Source of the DNA: CAZABC01 sp964483405
GTDB taxonomy: Bacteria; Chloroflexota; Limnocylindria; Limnocylindrales; CSP1-4
NCBI GenBank assembly: GCA_964483405.1
Contig: CAZABC010000048.1
Coordinates: 1-15,503 of the forward strand
Direction: 5' to 3'
DNA length: 15,503 bases
A model generated the notes under the pieces. That model was not told the DNA's origin. It saw only the letters and a program-made list of their open reading frames with translations, and made no database searches. How positions within the stretch are numbered: the first letter of the stretch is position 1; each line of letters starts with the position of its first letter. Shown piece after piece: positions 1 through 13,063 of the stretch. Position numbers and translations under genes: made by a program.

Positions 1-40
1 GACCGTCGGCGCCGGGGCGATCACGAGCATCATCGAGTAG
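1..40 (+). CDS. tuf: Elongation factor Tu, C-terminal end only (upstream tuf copy)
   Basis: Only the last 12 codons are in the window. Read in the frame ending at the TAG at 38-40, they give TVGAGAITSIIE, which matches the extreme C-terminus of bacterial EF-Tu (the usual form is RTVGAG followed by a short hydrophobic end in domain III). EF-Tu is the GTPase that delivers aminoacyl-tRNA to the ribosome. The following rpmG start codon lies 6 nt after this stop, so the two genes are probably co-transcribed. A separate tuf copy begins at 15197, so the genome carries at least two tuf genes, as many bacteria do. The call rests on a short stretch plus its position in front of rpmG, tRNA-Trp and secE, a common site for a tuf gene. 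Confidence 0.85.
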   Translation, partial: TVGAGAITSIIE

Positions 41-46
41 GGCGGG

Positions 47-211
47 ATGGCGAAGGTCGAGAACCGTCCGGTCATCCAGCTCGCCTGCACCGAGTGCAAG
101 CAGCGCAACTACACCACCCGCAAGAACAAGAAGAACGACCCGAACCGGCTGGAGTTCATGAAGTACTGCCCGCGCGAGCGCCGGCATACGCTCCACCGCG
201 AGGCCAAGTAG
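47..211 (+). CDS. rpmG: 50S ribosomal protein L33
   Basis: This 54-residue protein reads MAKVENRPVIQLACTECKQR at its N-terminus, followed by the family-typical NYTTRKNKKN segment and a YCPRERRHTLHRE end. L33 is a small protein of the large subunit near the E site. The zinc-binding form has two CxxC pairs. Here the first pair is intact (Cys14, Cys17), but the second is C41-P-R-E44, so the fourth cysteine is replaced by glutamate. The protein is therefore between the zinc-binding (C+) and zinc-free (C-) types, and His47 might supply a ligand. The ATG at 47 lies 6 nt after the upstream tuf stop with only a weak purine-rich site, which suggests translational coupling. It is too short for many ORF callers, but identity is clear. 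Confidence 0.95.
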   Translation: MAKVENRPVIQLACTECKQRNYTTRKNKKNDPNRLEFMKYCPRERRHTLHREAK

Positions 212-224
212 CAGGGAACACCAC

Positions 225-300
225 AGGGGTGTAGCTCAATTGGCAGAGCACCGGTCTCCAAAACCGGCGGTTGTAGGTTCGAGTCCTATCGCCCCTGCCA
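225..300 (+). tRNA. trpT: tRNA-Trp (anticodon CCA)
   Basis: The 76-nt sequence folds as a complete tRNA. The acceptor stem AGGGGTG at 225-231 pairs with CGCCCCT at 290-296 with one G-U pair. The discriminator is G297, and CCA is encoded at 298-300. The anticodon stem CCGGT/ACCGG (251-255, 263-267) presents CCA at 258-260, and a GGTTCGAGTCC-type T loop is visible at 277-287. It closely resembles E. coli trpT. It lies 13 nt after rpmG and 33 nt before secE with no terminator between, so it is probably cut out of the tuf-rpmG-secE-nusG transcript. A tRNA-Trp at this spot is a known conserved arrangement. Confidence 0.98.
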
Positions 301-333
301 CCTCCAGCCCGTAGCGAGTCGAAAGCACCACCC

Positions 334-528
334 GTGATCAAACGAATCCGACGCTTCATCGACGAGGCGTGGTCCGAGCTCAAGAAGGTCTCCTGGCCGA
401 CGCGGGATCAGGTCCGCAACCTGACCGTGCTCGTCTTCGTCGTGAGCCTCGTCGTCGGCCTGTACATCAGTGCTCTCGACCTCGTGTTCACCGAGGCGAT
501 CAAGGCGATCGCCGGGGTCTTCGGATGA
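334..528 (+). CDS. secE: Preprotein translocase subunit SecE
   Basis: This 64-residue protein has the short, single-membrane-span form of SecE found in most bacteria other than Enterobacteria. Residues 1-28 form the amphipathic cytoplasmic helix with the family-conserved ELKKVSWPTRDQV segment. Residues about 29-52 form one hydrophobic transmembrane helix (LTVLVFVVSLVVGLYISALD). SecE clamps SecY in the plasma-membrane SecYEG channel. The start is GTG at 334, with no good Shine-Dalgarno in front of it (GAAAG at best), so translation may be modest. The stop codon TGA at 526-528 overlaps the nusG ATG at 525, a typical ATGA coupling. The secE-nusG order is nearly universal in bacteria. Confidence 0.96.
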   Translation: MIKRIRRFIDEAWSELKKVSWPTRDQVRNLTVLVFVVSLVVGLYISALDLVFTEAIKAIAGVFG

Positions 529-1094
529 CCGCCGAGACCCTCCCGGAGCAGCGCGAGAAGCGCTGGTACGTGATCCATACGTACTCGGGCTACGAGAACA
601 AGGTCAAGGCGAACCTCGAGCACCGCATCGAGTCCATGGGCATGGAGGACCGGATCTTCCAGGTCCTGGTGCCGATGGAGGACGAGATCGAGATCCGCCA
701 GGGCCAGCGCCACACGGTCCAGAAGAAGGTCTATCCGGGCTACGTGCTCGTCGAGATGATCCTCGACCCCGACTCGTGGTTCGTCGTCCGCAACACGCCG
801 GGCGTCACGAGCTTCGTCGGCGGCGGGAACATCCCGGGCATGCGGTCCGAGCCGATCCCGCTCGACGAGACCGAGGTCAAGCAGATCCTCCGGCACATGG
901 GCGTCGAGACGCCGAAGTTCCGGGTGGCATTCCAGAAGGGCCAGAGCGTCCGGGTCACCGACGGGCCGTTCGCCGAGTTCATCGGCACGGTCGACGAGGT
1001 GAACCCCGAGCGGAACAAGCTCAAGGTCCTCGTCAGCATCTTCGGCCGCGAGACGCCGGTCGAGCTCGACTTCCTGCAGGTCGAGAAGCTCTAA
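525..1094 (+). CDS. nusG: Transcription termination/antitermination factor NusG
   Basis: This 189-residue NusG starts at the ATG overlapping the secE stop. The N-terminal NGN domain begins with RWYVIHTYSGYENKVKANLE (residues 13-32) and contains the conserved VYPGYVLV and VRNTPGVTSFVG segments. The KOW domain starts around residue 138 with KGQSVRVTDGPFAEFIGTV and ends with the SIFGRETPVELDFLQVEKL tail. NusG binds the RpoC clamp helices, supports processive elongation, and through KOW can contact Rho or S10. Length and domain order are standard. The reading frame stays open upstream to 369, but that extension is inside secE in another frame and has no NusG similarity, so the ATG at 525 is preferred. 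Confidence 0.97.
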   Translation: MTAETLPEQREKRWYVIHTYSGYENKVKANLEHRIESMGMEDRIFQVLVPMEDEIEIRQGQRHTVQKKVYPGYVLVEMILDPDSWFVVRNTPGVTSFVGGGNIPGMRSEPIPLDETEVKQILRHMGVETPKFRVAFQKGQSVRVTDGPFAEFIGTVDEVNPERNKLKVLVSIFGRETPVELDFLQVEKL

Positions 1095-1112
1095 GGAAGG
1101 AACCGCGGTCCC

Positions 1113-1535
1113 GTGGCCAAGAAGATCCGTATCGTCCTGACGCTCCAGCTCCCGGCCGGCAAGGCCACGCCCGCGCCGCCGGTCGGCACCGCGCTCGGCC
1201 CGCACGGCATCAACATCGTCGAGTTCACCAAGACGTACAACGAGAAGACGGCCGACAAGGCGGGCCAGATCATCCCGGCCCAGATCACCATCTTCGAGGA
1301 CCGCTCGTTCACCTTCGTCCTCAAGACGCCTCCCGCCGCGGACCTGCTCCGCAAGGCGGCCGGGCTGGACAAGGGCTCGTCGACCCCACGCCGGACGATC
1401 AGCGGCCGGGTGACGAAGGACCAGATCCGCGAGATCGCGACGATCAAGATGCCCGACCTCAACGCCGGCGACATCGACGCGGCCATGCGCCAGATCGAGG
1501 GCACGGCCCGGAGCATGGGGATCGAGATCGTCTAG
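1113..1535 (+). CDS. rplK: 50S ribosomal protein L11
   Basis: This 140-residue protein begins MAKKIRIVLTLQLPAGKATP, followed by APPVGTALGPHGINIVEF. That is the N-terminal domain of L11 with the Pro-Pro pair involved in thiostrepton sensitivity. The C-terminal 23S rRNA-binding domain includes LLRKAAGLDKGSSTP, and the end carries MPDLNAGDIDAAMRQIEGTARSMGI. L11 forms the GTPase-associated stalk base and is needed for RelA and release-factor responses. The start is GTG at 1113; a strong AAGGAAGG site at 1093-1100 overlaps the nusG stop region and sits 12 nt upstream. The Pro-Pro pair predicts thiopeptide sensitivity, although the matching 23S site lies outside the window. Confidence 0.98.
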   Translation: MAKKIRIVLTLQLPAGKATPAPPVGTALGPHGINIVEFTKTYNEKTADKAGQIIPAQITIFEDRSFTFVLKTPPAADLLRKAAGLDKGSSTPRRTISGRVTKDQIREIATIKMPDLNAGDIDAAMRQIEGTARSMGIEIV

Positions 1536-1556
1536 CGCCACGGGCGCCGAACCCAC

Positions 1557-1583
1557 TGGGACGCGACCGGACGGTCGGTCCCA
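1557..1583 (+). other. Strong hairpin between rplK and rplA
   Basis: In the 105-nt gap after rplK, TGGGAC (1557-1562) pairs with GTCCCA (1578-1583), and CGACC (1564-1568) pairs with GGTCG (1573-1577). This gives an 11-bp stem with one bulged G (1563) and a GGAC loop. No T-tract follows, so it is unlikely to be a simple intrinsic terminator. It could be a processing or stability element, or a target of L1, which represses its own operon in several organisms. I cannot match it confidently to a known L1 mRNA site. Confidence 0.6.
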
Positions 1584-1640
1584 CGCCCACCCCGCGCCAG
1601 GGGGAGGCCGGAACGCCGGCCGACAGGAGGAACCAGCGAC

Positions 1641-2345
1641 ATGGCCCACGGCAAGAAGTACGACGAGGTCGCCAAGCTCGTCGACCGCACCCGGATCTAC
1701 CTACCCGACGAGGCCGCCGAGCTCGCGAAGGAGACGACGACCGTCTCGTTCGACGCGACGATCGAGGCGCATCTTCGGCTCGGCGTCGACCCGCGCCACG
1801 CCGACCAGATGGTCCGCGGGACCGTCGTCCTGCCGCACGGCACGGGCAAGGTCGTCCGGGTCGCCGTCTTCGCCCAGGGCGAGAAGGCCCAGGAGGCGCT
1901 CCGAGCGGGTGCCGACGAGGTCGGCGCGGAGGATCTCGTCAAGAAGATCGAGGCGGGCTGGCTCGAGTTCGACGTCGCGCTCGCGACGCCGGACCTCATG
2001 GGCCAGGTCGGCCGGCTCGGCAAGATCCTCGGCCGGCGCGGCCTGATGCCGAACCCCAAGGCCGGGACGATCACCTTCGACCTCGAGCGGGCGATCCGCG
2101 AGGTCAAGGGCGGCCGGATCGAGTTCAAGGTCGACAAGGGCGCGATCATCCACGTGCCCGTCGGCAAGGCCAGCTTCGAGGCCGCGGCGCTGGTCGACAA
2201 CCTGGCCGCCCTCGTCGACGCGGTCAACCGCGCCCGGCCGAGCGGCGCCAAGGGCCAGTACCTCAAGGGACTCACGATCGCCAGCACGATGGGCCCGGGC
2301 ATCCGGGTCGACGTGCCGGCCGTCCTCGCCGCCGCCGCGGCCTGA
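1641..2345 (+). CDS. rplA: 50S ribosomal protein L1
   Basis: This 234-residue protein has the standard length for L1. It contains the family signature GRLGKILGRRGLMPNPKAGT near residues 118-137, the DEVGAEDLVKKIEAGWLEFD stretch before it, and the C-terminal segment ending LTIASTMGPGIRVDV. L1 forms the mobile L1 stalk that guides deacylated tRNA out of the E site. In several species it also binds its own mRNA as a repressor. The ATG at 1641 follows a good AGGAGG site (1625-1630) with 10-nt spacing. It is the second gene of the rplK-rplA pair. The Ala-rich end (AVLAAAAA) is common in high-GC homologues. Confidence 0.98.
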   Translation: MAHGKKYDEVAKLVDRTRIYLPDEAAELAKETTTVSFDATIEAHLRLGVDPRHADQMVRGTVVLPHGTGKVVRVAVFAQGEKAQEALRAGADEVGAEDLVKKIEAGWLEFDVALATPDLMGQVGRLGKILGRRGLMPNPKAGTITFDLERAIREVKGGRIEFKVDKGAIIHVPVGKASFEAAALVDNLAALVDAVNRARPSGAKGQYLKGLTIASTMGPGIRVDVPAVLAAAAA

Positions 2346-2679
2346 ACCACGCGGTAGCGGCCGGCGGGCGCGCTACCCGAACCAGAGAGACGACGGACCG
2401 CCAGAGACAGCCTGCGCCCGCGGACCGCGCCACCTCCGGCACCGCCGGAGGGTCACGGTCGGGGCTTGATCCGCCGGACCGGATCGGTCCGGGTCGCCGA
2501 GCGCGGCGATCCGGACCGGGGACGCCGGCGAGCACGCCGAGGCAGGTCAGCCAGCCCCACCTCCCGGTGGGCCTGCGCCCCTGCGGACGCTGGGATGCCG
2601 TCGCAGGGGCGTCGTGGCCTTCGGGTCACCCGAGCCCACCGCCGCGCGCCGGACGCGCGCCGAACGATGGAGGTCGCGC
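2346..2679 (+). promoter_or_regulatory. Gene-free 334-nt leader before rplJ (candidate L10-type autoregulatory leader)
   Basis: No credible gene is present in this gap. It holds a series of stable potential RNA hairpins: GGTAGCG/CGCTACC at 2353-2377; CCTCCGGC/GCCGGAGG at 2433-2451; CCGGACCG/CGGTCCGG at 2474-2492; CCCACC/GGTGGG at 2556-2571, enclosed by GCAGG/CCTGC (2542-2546 with 2572-2576); and a perfect 10-bp stem CGCCCCTGCG/CGCAGGGGCG (2576-2585 with 2602-2611). Many bacteria carry a structured L10 leader in exactly this position, where the L10-L12 complex binds and represses rplJL. The location and paired stem pattern fit that role. The assignment to the Rfam L10 leader family is an inference that needs a covariance-model search. 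No convincing promoter was seen in the gap. Confidence 0.6.
2669..2673 (+). promoter_or_regulatory. Shine-Dalgarno of rplJ that decides the start
   Basis: GGAGG at 2669-2673 lies 6 nt before the ATG at 2680. The frame also stays open to a GTG at 2614, but the extra 22 residues (rich in Ala, Arg and Pro) have no L10 similarity, and that GTG lies directly at the end of the leader hairpin without a ribosome-binding site. The ATG at 2680 is therefore preferred. Confidence 0.85.
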
Positions 2680-3201
2680 ATGCCGACCGAGGCCAAGCGA
2701 CGGACGGTCGCCGAGCTGCAGGACGAGCTCGCCCGCAGCCGGACGATGATCGTCTCCGAGTACCGAGGCCTCACGGTCAAGGAGATCGCGGAGATCCGCA
2801 AGGCGCTCCGCAAGCAGGACGTCTCGTACCGCGTCGTCAAGAACCGCCTGATGCGGATCGCGGCCGACGGGCCGGTCGGGGATGCCCTCCGGCCGCTCCT
2901 CACCGGACCGACCGCGATCGCCTTCGGGACCGACGAGGCGGGCACGGCCAAGGCCGTCCTCGACGCCGTGAAGCCGTACAAGATCGTCCGGGTCACCGGC
3001 GCGGTCCTCGGCGAGCGGGCGATCGACGCCGAGGCCGTCGGACGACTCGCTGCCCTGCCGGGCCGCGACGTCCTGCTCGCCCAGCTCGCCGGGGCGTTCG
3101 CCGCGCCGCTGGCGACGACCGTGGGCCTCATCGCCGCGCCGCTGCGCGACACGGCGGGCCTGTTCCAGGCGCTCCACGACCAGAAGGCGTCGGCCGCCTG
3201 A
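2680..3201 (+). CDS. rplJ: 50S ribosomal protein L10
   Basis: Starting from the ATG at 2680 the product is 173 residues, the usual L10 size. It opens with MPTEAKRRTVAELQDELARS and has the family-typical VSEYRGLTVKEIAEIRKALR and YRVVKNRLM segments (about residues 26-65), then GPTAIAF and a C-terminal region. The C-terminal part (LAQLAGAFAAPLATTVGLI and onwards) forms the long helix that carries L7/L12 dimers. L10 anchors the stalk to 23S rRNA and L11. With L7/L12 it commonly represses its own mRNA, which agrees with the structured leader upstream. rplL follows after 72 nt. Confidence 0.97.
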   Translation: MPTEAKRRTVAELQDELARSRTMIVSEYRGLTVKEIAEIRKALRKQDVSYRVVKNRLMRIAADGPVGDALRPLLTGPTAIAFGTDEAGTAKAVLDAVKPYKIVRVTGAVLGERAIDAEAVGRLAALPGRDVLLAQLAGAFAAPLATTVGLIAAPLRDTAGLFQALHDQKASAA

Positions 3202-3226
3202 CGGCGGACCCGACCGACGGATCCCC

Positions 3227-3249
3227 CGCCGGGCCCGCATGGGCCGGCG
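3227..3249 (+). other. Hairpin between rplJ and rplL
   Basis: CGCC plus GGCCC (3227-3236, with bulged G3231) pairs with GGGCCGGCG (3241-3249) to make a 9-bp stem with a GCAT loop. It lies just before the rplL ribosome-binding site (GAGAGAGG, 3254-3261). No T-tract follows. It may help set the higher translation or stability of rplL, which is needed in several copies per ribosome, but that role is inferred. Confidence 0.45.
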
Positions 3250-3273
3250 CCACGAGAGAGGAACCCAGATCCC

Positions 3274-3666
3274 ATGGCCAACCTGACCACCGACCAGCTG
3301 CTCGAGGCCTTCGAGAGGATGACCGTCCTCGAGCTCGCCGACTTCAAGAAGGCGTTCGAGGACAAGTTCGGCGTCACGGCCGCCGCGCCCGTCGCCGTCG
3401 CCGCCGTCGCCGCCGCGCCGGCAGCGGGGGGCGCCGCCGAGGCCGCCGAGGAGCAGACCGAGTTCAGCGCCGTCCTCGCCGAGGTCGGCCCGAACAAGAT
3501 CCCGGTCATCAAGGTCGTCCGCGAGCTGACCGGGCTCGGCCTCAAGGAGGCGAAGGACCTCGTCGACGCGGCCCCCAAGCCGGTCAAGGAGGGCGTCGCC
3601 AAGGACGAGGCCGAGAAGATCAAGGCCGCCCTCGAGGAGCAGGGCGCCAAGGTCGAGATCAAGTAG
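3274..3666 (+). CDS. rplL: 50S ribosomal protein L7/L12
   Basis: This 130-residue protein has the three-part L7/L12 plan. The N-terminal dimerisation helices are at residues 1-33 (LTTDQLLEAFERMTVLELAD onward). An Ala/Val/Pro hinge runs from about 35 to 58. The C-terminal domain from about 61 contains the factor-binding NKIPVIKVVRELTGLGLKEA and the AKDLVDAAPKPVKEGV segments. Multiple dimers bind L10 and recruit EF-Tu, EF-G and IF2 to the ribosome. The ATG at 3274 is preceded by GAGAGAGG with 12-nt spacing. It ends the rplKAJL ribosomal group. Two large palindromes and a promoter follow before rpoB. Confidence 0.98.
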   Translation: MANLTTDQLLEAFERMTVLELADFKKAFEDKFGVTAAAPVAVAAVAAAPAAGGAAEAAEEQTEFSAVLAEVGPNKIPVIKVVRELTGLGLKEAKDLVDAAPKPVKEGVAKDEAEKIKAALEEQGAKVEIK

Positions 3667-3679
3667 CGACCAGCGCCGG

Positions 3680-3704
3680 GACGCCGGGCCCCGGGCCCGG
3701 CGTC
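3680..3704 (+). terminator. First GC-rich palindrome after rplL (possible attenuator or terminator)
   Basis: GACGCCGGGCCC (3680-3691) and GGGCCCGGCGTC (3693-3704) form a perfect 12-bp inverted repeat around one base, 13 nt after the rplL stop. As RNA it makes a very stable hairpin. It lacks the following T-run of a classical intrinsic terminator. Partial termination or RNA processing between rplL and rpoB is known in other bacteria and is the likely role here, by inference. Confidence 0.5.
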
Positions 3705-3724
3705 GGTCGACCCGCGGCGCCCCC

Positions 3725-3750
3725 GGGGCGGCGGCAGCTGCCGCCGCCCC
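3725..3750 (+). terminator. Second GC-rich palindrome after rplL, a perfect 26-bp dyad
   Basis: GGGGCGGCGGCAG (3725-3737) is followed directly by its exact reverse complement CTGCCGCCGCCCC (3738-3750). The RNA would fold to about 11 bp with a four-base loop. There is no T-tract directly after; the next T-rich bases are at 3772-3774 in the promoter -35. Together with the preceding dyad it forms a tandem pair before the rpoB promoter, consistent with damping read-through from the ribosomal-protein genes. Confidence 0.5.
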
Positions 3751-3772
3751 ATCGCCGTGTCATCCGGCCCAT

Positions 3773-3800
3773 TTGACAGGCGGCCGCGGAGCGGTATCCT
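3773..3800 (+). promoter_or_regulatory. Sigma70-like promoter of rpoBC
   Basis: A consensus -35 box TTGACA (3773-3778) is separated by 16 nt from a TATCCT -10 box (3795-3800, four of six matches). The expected start is near 3806-3808, giving a leader of about 50 nt to the rpoB ATG. The AT-rich boxes stand out against the GC-rich surroundings. It implies that rpoB and rpoC can be expressed independently of the upstream ribosomal-protein genes. Confidence 0.7.
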
Positions 3801-3856
3801 TTGAGGTTCTGTGAGCGCGGCTTTCCCCCGGTCCCTCCTCCGCCAAGGAGCGGTGC

Positions 3857-7309
<3,453 letters not shown>

Positions 7310-7329
7310 CGCCACCGACCAGTCACCCG

Positions 7330-7359
7330 CGGGGCCGGATCCCGGCCGGTCCGGCCCCG
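7330..7359 (+). other. Hairpin between rpoB and rpoC
   Basis: CGGGGCCGGA (7330-7339) pairs with TCCGGCCCCG (7350-7359) in a perfect 10-bp stem with a 10-nt loop that is itself GC-rich. It lies 20 nt after the rpoB stop and is followed only by TT, so it is not a classical terminator. It may serve RNA processing or stability, or slow polymerase between the two subunit genes; this is inferred. Confidence 0.5.
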
Positions 7360-7404
7360 TTCGCACCCGTTCCGCATCGTGCCGTCGAGCCAGGCGACGG
7401 CGCC

Positions 7405-7410
7405 GAGGAG
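7405..7410 (+). promoter_or_regulatory. Shine-Dalgarno of rpoC that decides the start
   Basis: GAGGAG at 7405-7410 lies 4 nt before the ATG at 7415. An in-frame GTG at 7379 would add 12 residues without RpoC similarity and has no site in front of it. RpoC families of this type begin MLEVNNFNAIRI or similar, so the ATG at 7415 is preferred although the spacing is short. Confidence 0.75.
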
Positions 7411-7414
7411 ACCG

Positions 7415-11914
<4,500 letters not shown>

Positions 11915-11945
11915 TCCGCGGCGCCATCCGGACGGCCGTCGAGAA

Positions 11946-11981
11946 CGCCCGCCGACCCCGCTCGCGGGGCCCCGGCGGGCG
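11946..11981 (+). terminator. Terminator-like hairpin after rpoC
   Basis: CGCCCGCCG (11946-11954) pairs with CGGCGGGCG (11973-11981), and inside it CCCCG (11956-11960) pairs with CGGGG (11965-11969) around a CTCG loop. Unpaired A11955 and C11970-11972 separate the two stems. Three T residues follow (11982-11984). The second and third are also the first two bases of the next promoter's -35 box. This is the best terminator candidate in the window and marks the end of the rpoBC unit, perhaps with some read-through because the T-run is short. Confidence 0.6.
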
Positions 11982-11982
11982 T

Positions 11983-12012
11983 TTGACACTCGTTCCGGGC
12001 CGCTGCTACACT
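11983..12012 (+). promoter_or_regulatory. Sigma70-like promoter of the str operon
   Basis: A consensus TTGACA -35 box (11983-11988) is followed after 18 nt by TACACT (12007-12012, four of six matches to TATAAT). Transcription would start near 12018-12020, leaving an mRNA leader of about 140 nt before rpsL. The -35 box overlaps the T-run of the preceding terminator-like hairpin. The same TTTGACA core occurs in the rpoB promoter. Confidence 0.7.
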
Positions 12013-12018
12013 CCGCCC

Positions 12019-12160
12019 TCGTGGCCTCGACGGGCCGCTTCGCGCGTGCGCGCCGCGAACCCGTCCTCGACCGGCCGACGACGGCCCGCCCGACCCGGCG
12101 GACCGCTCGATCCGGTGGCCCAGACCGAGACCTGAACCGACCGAAAGGAGCCACTTCGTC
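12019..12160 (+). promoter_or_regulatory. GC-rich mRNA leader of rpsL
   Basis: About 140 nt separate the predicted transcription start from the rpsL GTG. The stretch contains short hairpins such as GGCCG-ACGA-CGGCC (12073-12086) and the AAAGGAG ribosome-binding site at 12144-12150. An Arg-rich frame is open through it, but it has no ribosome-binding site, runs into rpsL in another frame, and is best seen as chance. Long str-operon leaders can be regulatory, but no known motif was recognised here. Confidence 0.4.
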
Positions 12161-12589
12161 GTGCCGACGATCAGCCAGCTCGTGCGCAACGGGCGGAAGC
12201 CGAAGACCTCGAAGGTCAAGGCGCCGGCGATGCGCAAGAACTGGAACAGCCTGAAGCAGCGCCAGGTGCCGATCCCCGGCGCACCGCAGAAGCGGGGCGT
12301 CTGCCTCCAGGTACGCACGATGACCCCGAAGAAGCCGAACTCGGCGCTCCGGAAGATCGCCCGCGTCCGCCTGACGAACCAGATGGAGGTCACGGCCTAC
12401 ATCCCGGGCATCGGGCACAACCTCCAGGAGCACTCCGTCGTCCTCGTCCGGGGCGGCCGGGTGAAGGACCTCCCGTCGGTCAAGTACCACATCATCCGCG
12501 GCACCCTCGACGCCGCCGGCGTCCGCGATCGCAAGCAGGGCCGGAGCAAGTACGGCGCCAAGGCCACCCAGAAGCCGGGAGCCAGGTAG
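12161..12589 (+). CDS. rpsL: 30S ribosomal protein S12
   Basis: This 142-residue S12 starts with GTG at 12161 after AAAGGAG with 10-nt spacing. It opens MPTISQLVRNGRKPKTSKVK and has the conserved TPKKPNSALRK and GHNLQEHSVVLVRGGRVKDL segments. Lys57 and Lys102 match E. coli Lys42 and Lys87, whose changes cause streptomycin resistance; both are unchanged. Asp103, the methylthiolated position in E. coli, is also kept. Ser106 stands where E. coli has Gly91 (PG to PS). Compared with E. coli there are about 14 extra residues (around 25-40) before PQKRGVC, a known longer form also seen in Bacillus-type S12. S12 sits at the decoding centre. It is the first gene of the rpsL-rpsG-fusA-tuf operon. Confidence 0.98.
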   Translation: MPTISQLVRNGRKPKTSKVKAPAMRKNWNSLKQRQVPIPGAPQKRGVCLQVRTMTPKKPNSALRKIARVRLTNQMEVTAYIPGIGHNLQEHSVVLVRGGRVKDLPSVKYHIIRGTLDAAGVRDRKQGRSKYGAKATQKPGAR

Positions 12590-12592
12590 GCC

Positions 12593-13060
12593 ATGCCCCG
12601 CCGACAGCGAATGCCCCGCAAGGCGAAGTACGAGACCGTCCCGGCCAATCGGATCGCGGCTCGGTTCACCGCCAAGCTCATGACCGACGGCAAGAAGCAC
12701 CTCGCCGAGCGCATCCTCAACCAGGCGCTCGCCCGGGCCGAGGCGCAGGCCCATCGGCCCGGCCTCGAGGTCCTCGAGGCGGCGATGCGCAACGCCACCC
12801 CGATCATCGAGGTCAAGCCCCGGCGGGTCGGCGGCGCGACGTACCAGGTGCCCGTCGAGATCCGCGGTGACCGCCGCCTCTCGCTCGGCGTGCGCTGGCT
12901 CGTCCAGGCGGCCCGCAAGCGGAACGGCAAGAGCATGGGCGAGAAGCTCGCCTCCGAGTTCGTCGATGCGGCGAACGGTCTCGGCGCTGCCGTGAAGCGC
13001 CGCGAGGACACTCACAAGATGGCTGATGCCAACAAGGCCTTCAGCCACTTCAAGTGGTAG
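12593..13060 (+). CDS. rpsG: 30S ribosomal protein S7
   Basis: This 155-residue protein matches the usual S7 length. It begins MPRRQRMPRKAKYETVPANR and contains LMTDGKKHLAERIL, the VEVLEAAM-like segment (LEVLEAAMRNATPIIEVKPR), VGGATYQVPVEIR and the C-terminal REDTHKMADANKAFSHFKW. S7 starts assembly of the 30S head and lines the E site; in E. coli it is the translational repressor of the str operon. The ATG at 12593 lies 3 nt after the rpsL stop, with purines (GGGAG, AGG) at the rpsL end. A later in-frame ATG (residue 7) is possible, but the first start fits the typical MPRR opening. Confidence 0.98.
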   Translation: MPRRQRMPRKAKYETVPANRIAARFTAKLMTDGKKHLAERILNQALARAEAQAHRPGLEVLEAAMRNATPIIEVKPRRVGGATYQVPVEIRGDRRLSLGVRWLVQAARKRNGKSMGEKLASEFVDAANGLGAAVKRREDTHKMADANKAFSHFKW

Positions 13061-13063
13061 GCC

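Noticed and set aside
2466..2492. TTGATC as a possible -35 box of an rplJ promoter
   Set aside because: No -10-like sequence exists 16-18 nt downstream, where the DNA is a GC-rich hairpin.
2466..2749. Plus-strand open frames crossing the rplJ leader (parts of 470-2749 and 2466-3776)
   Set aside because: They run through nusG, rplK, rplA or rplJ in the wrong frame, are Arg/Pro/Gly-rich, and lack ribosome-binding sites and known motifs.
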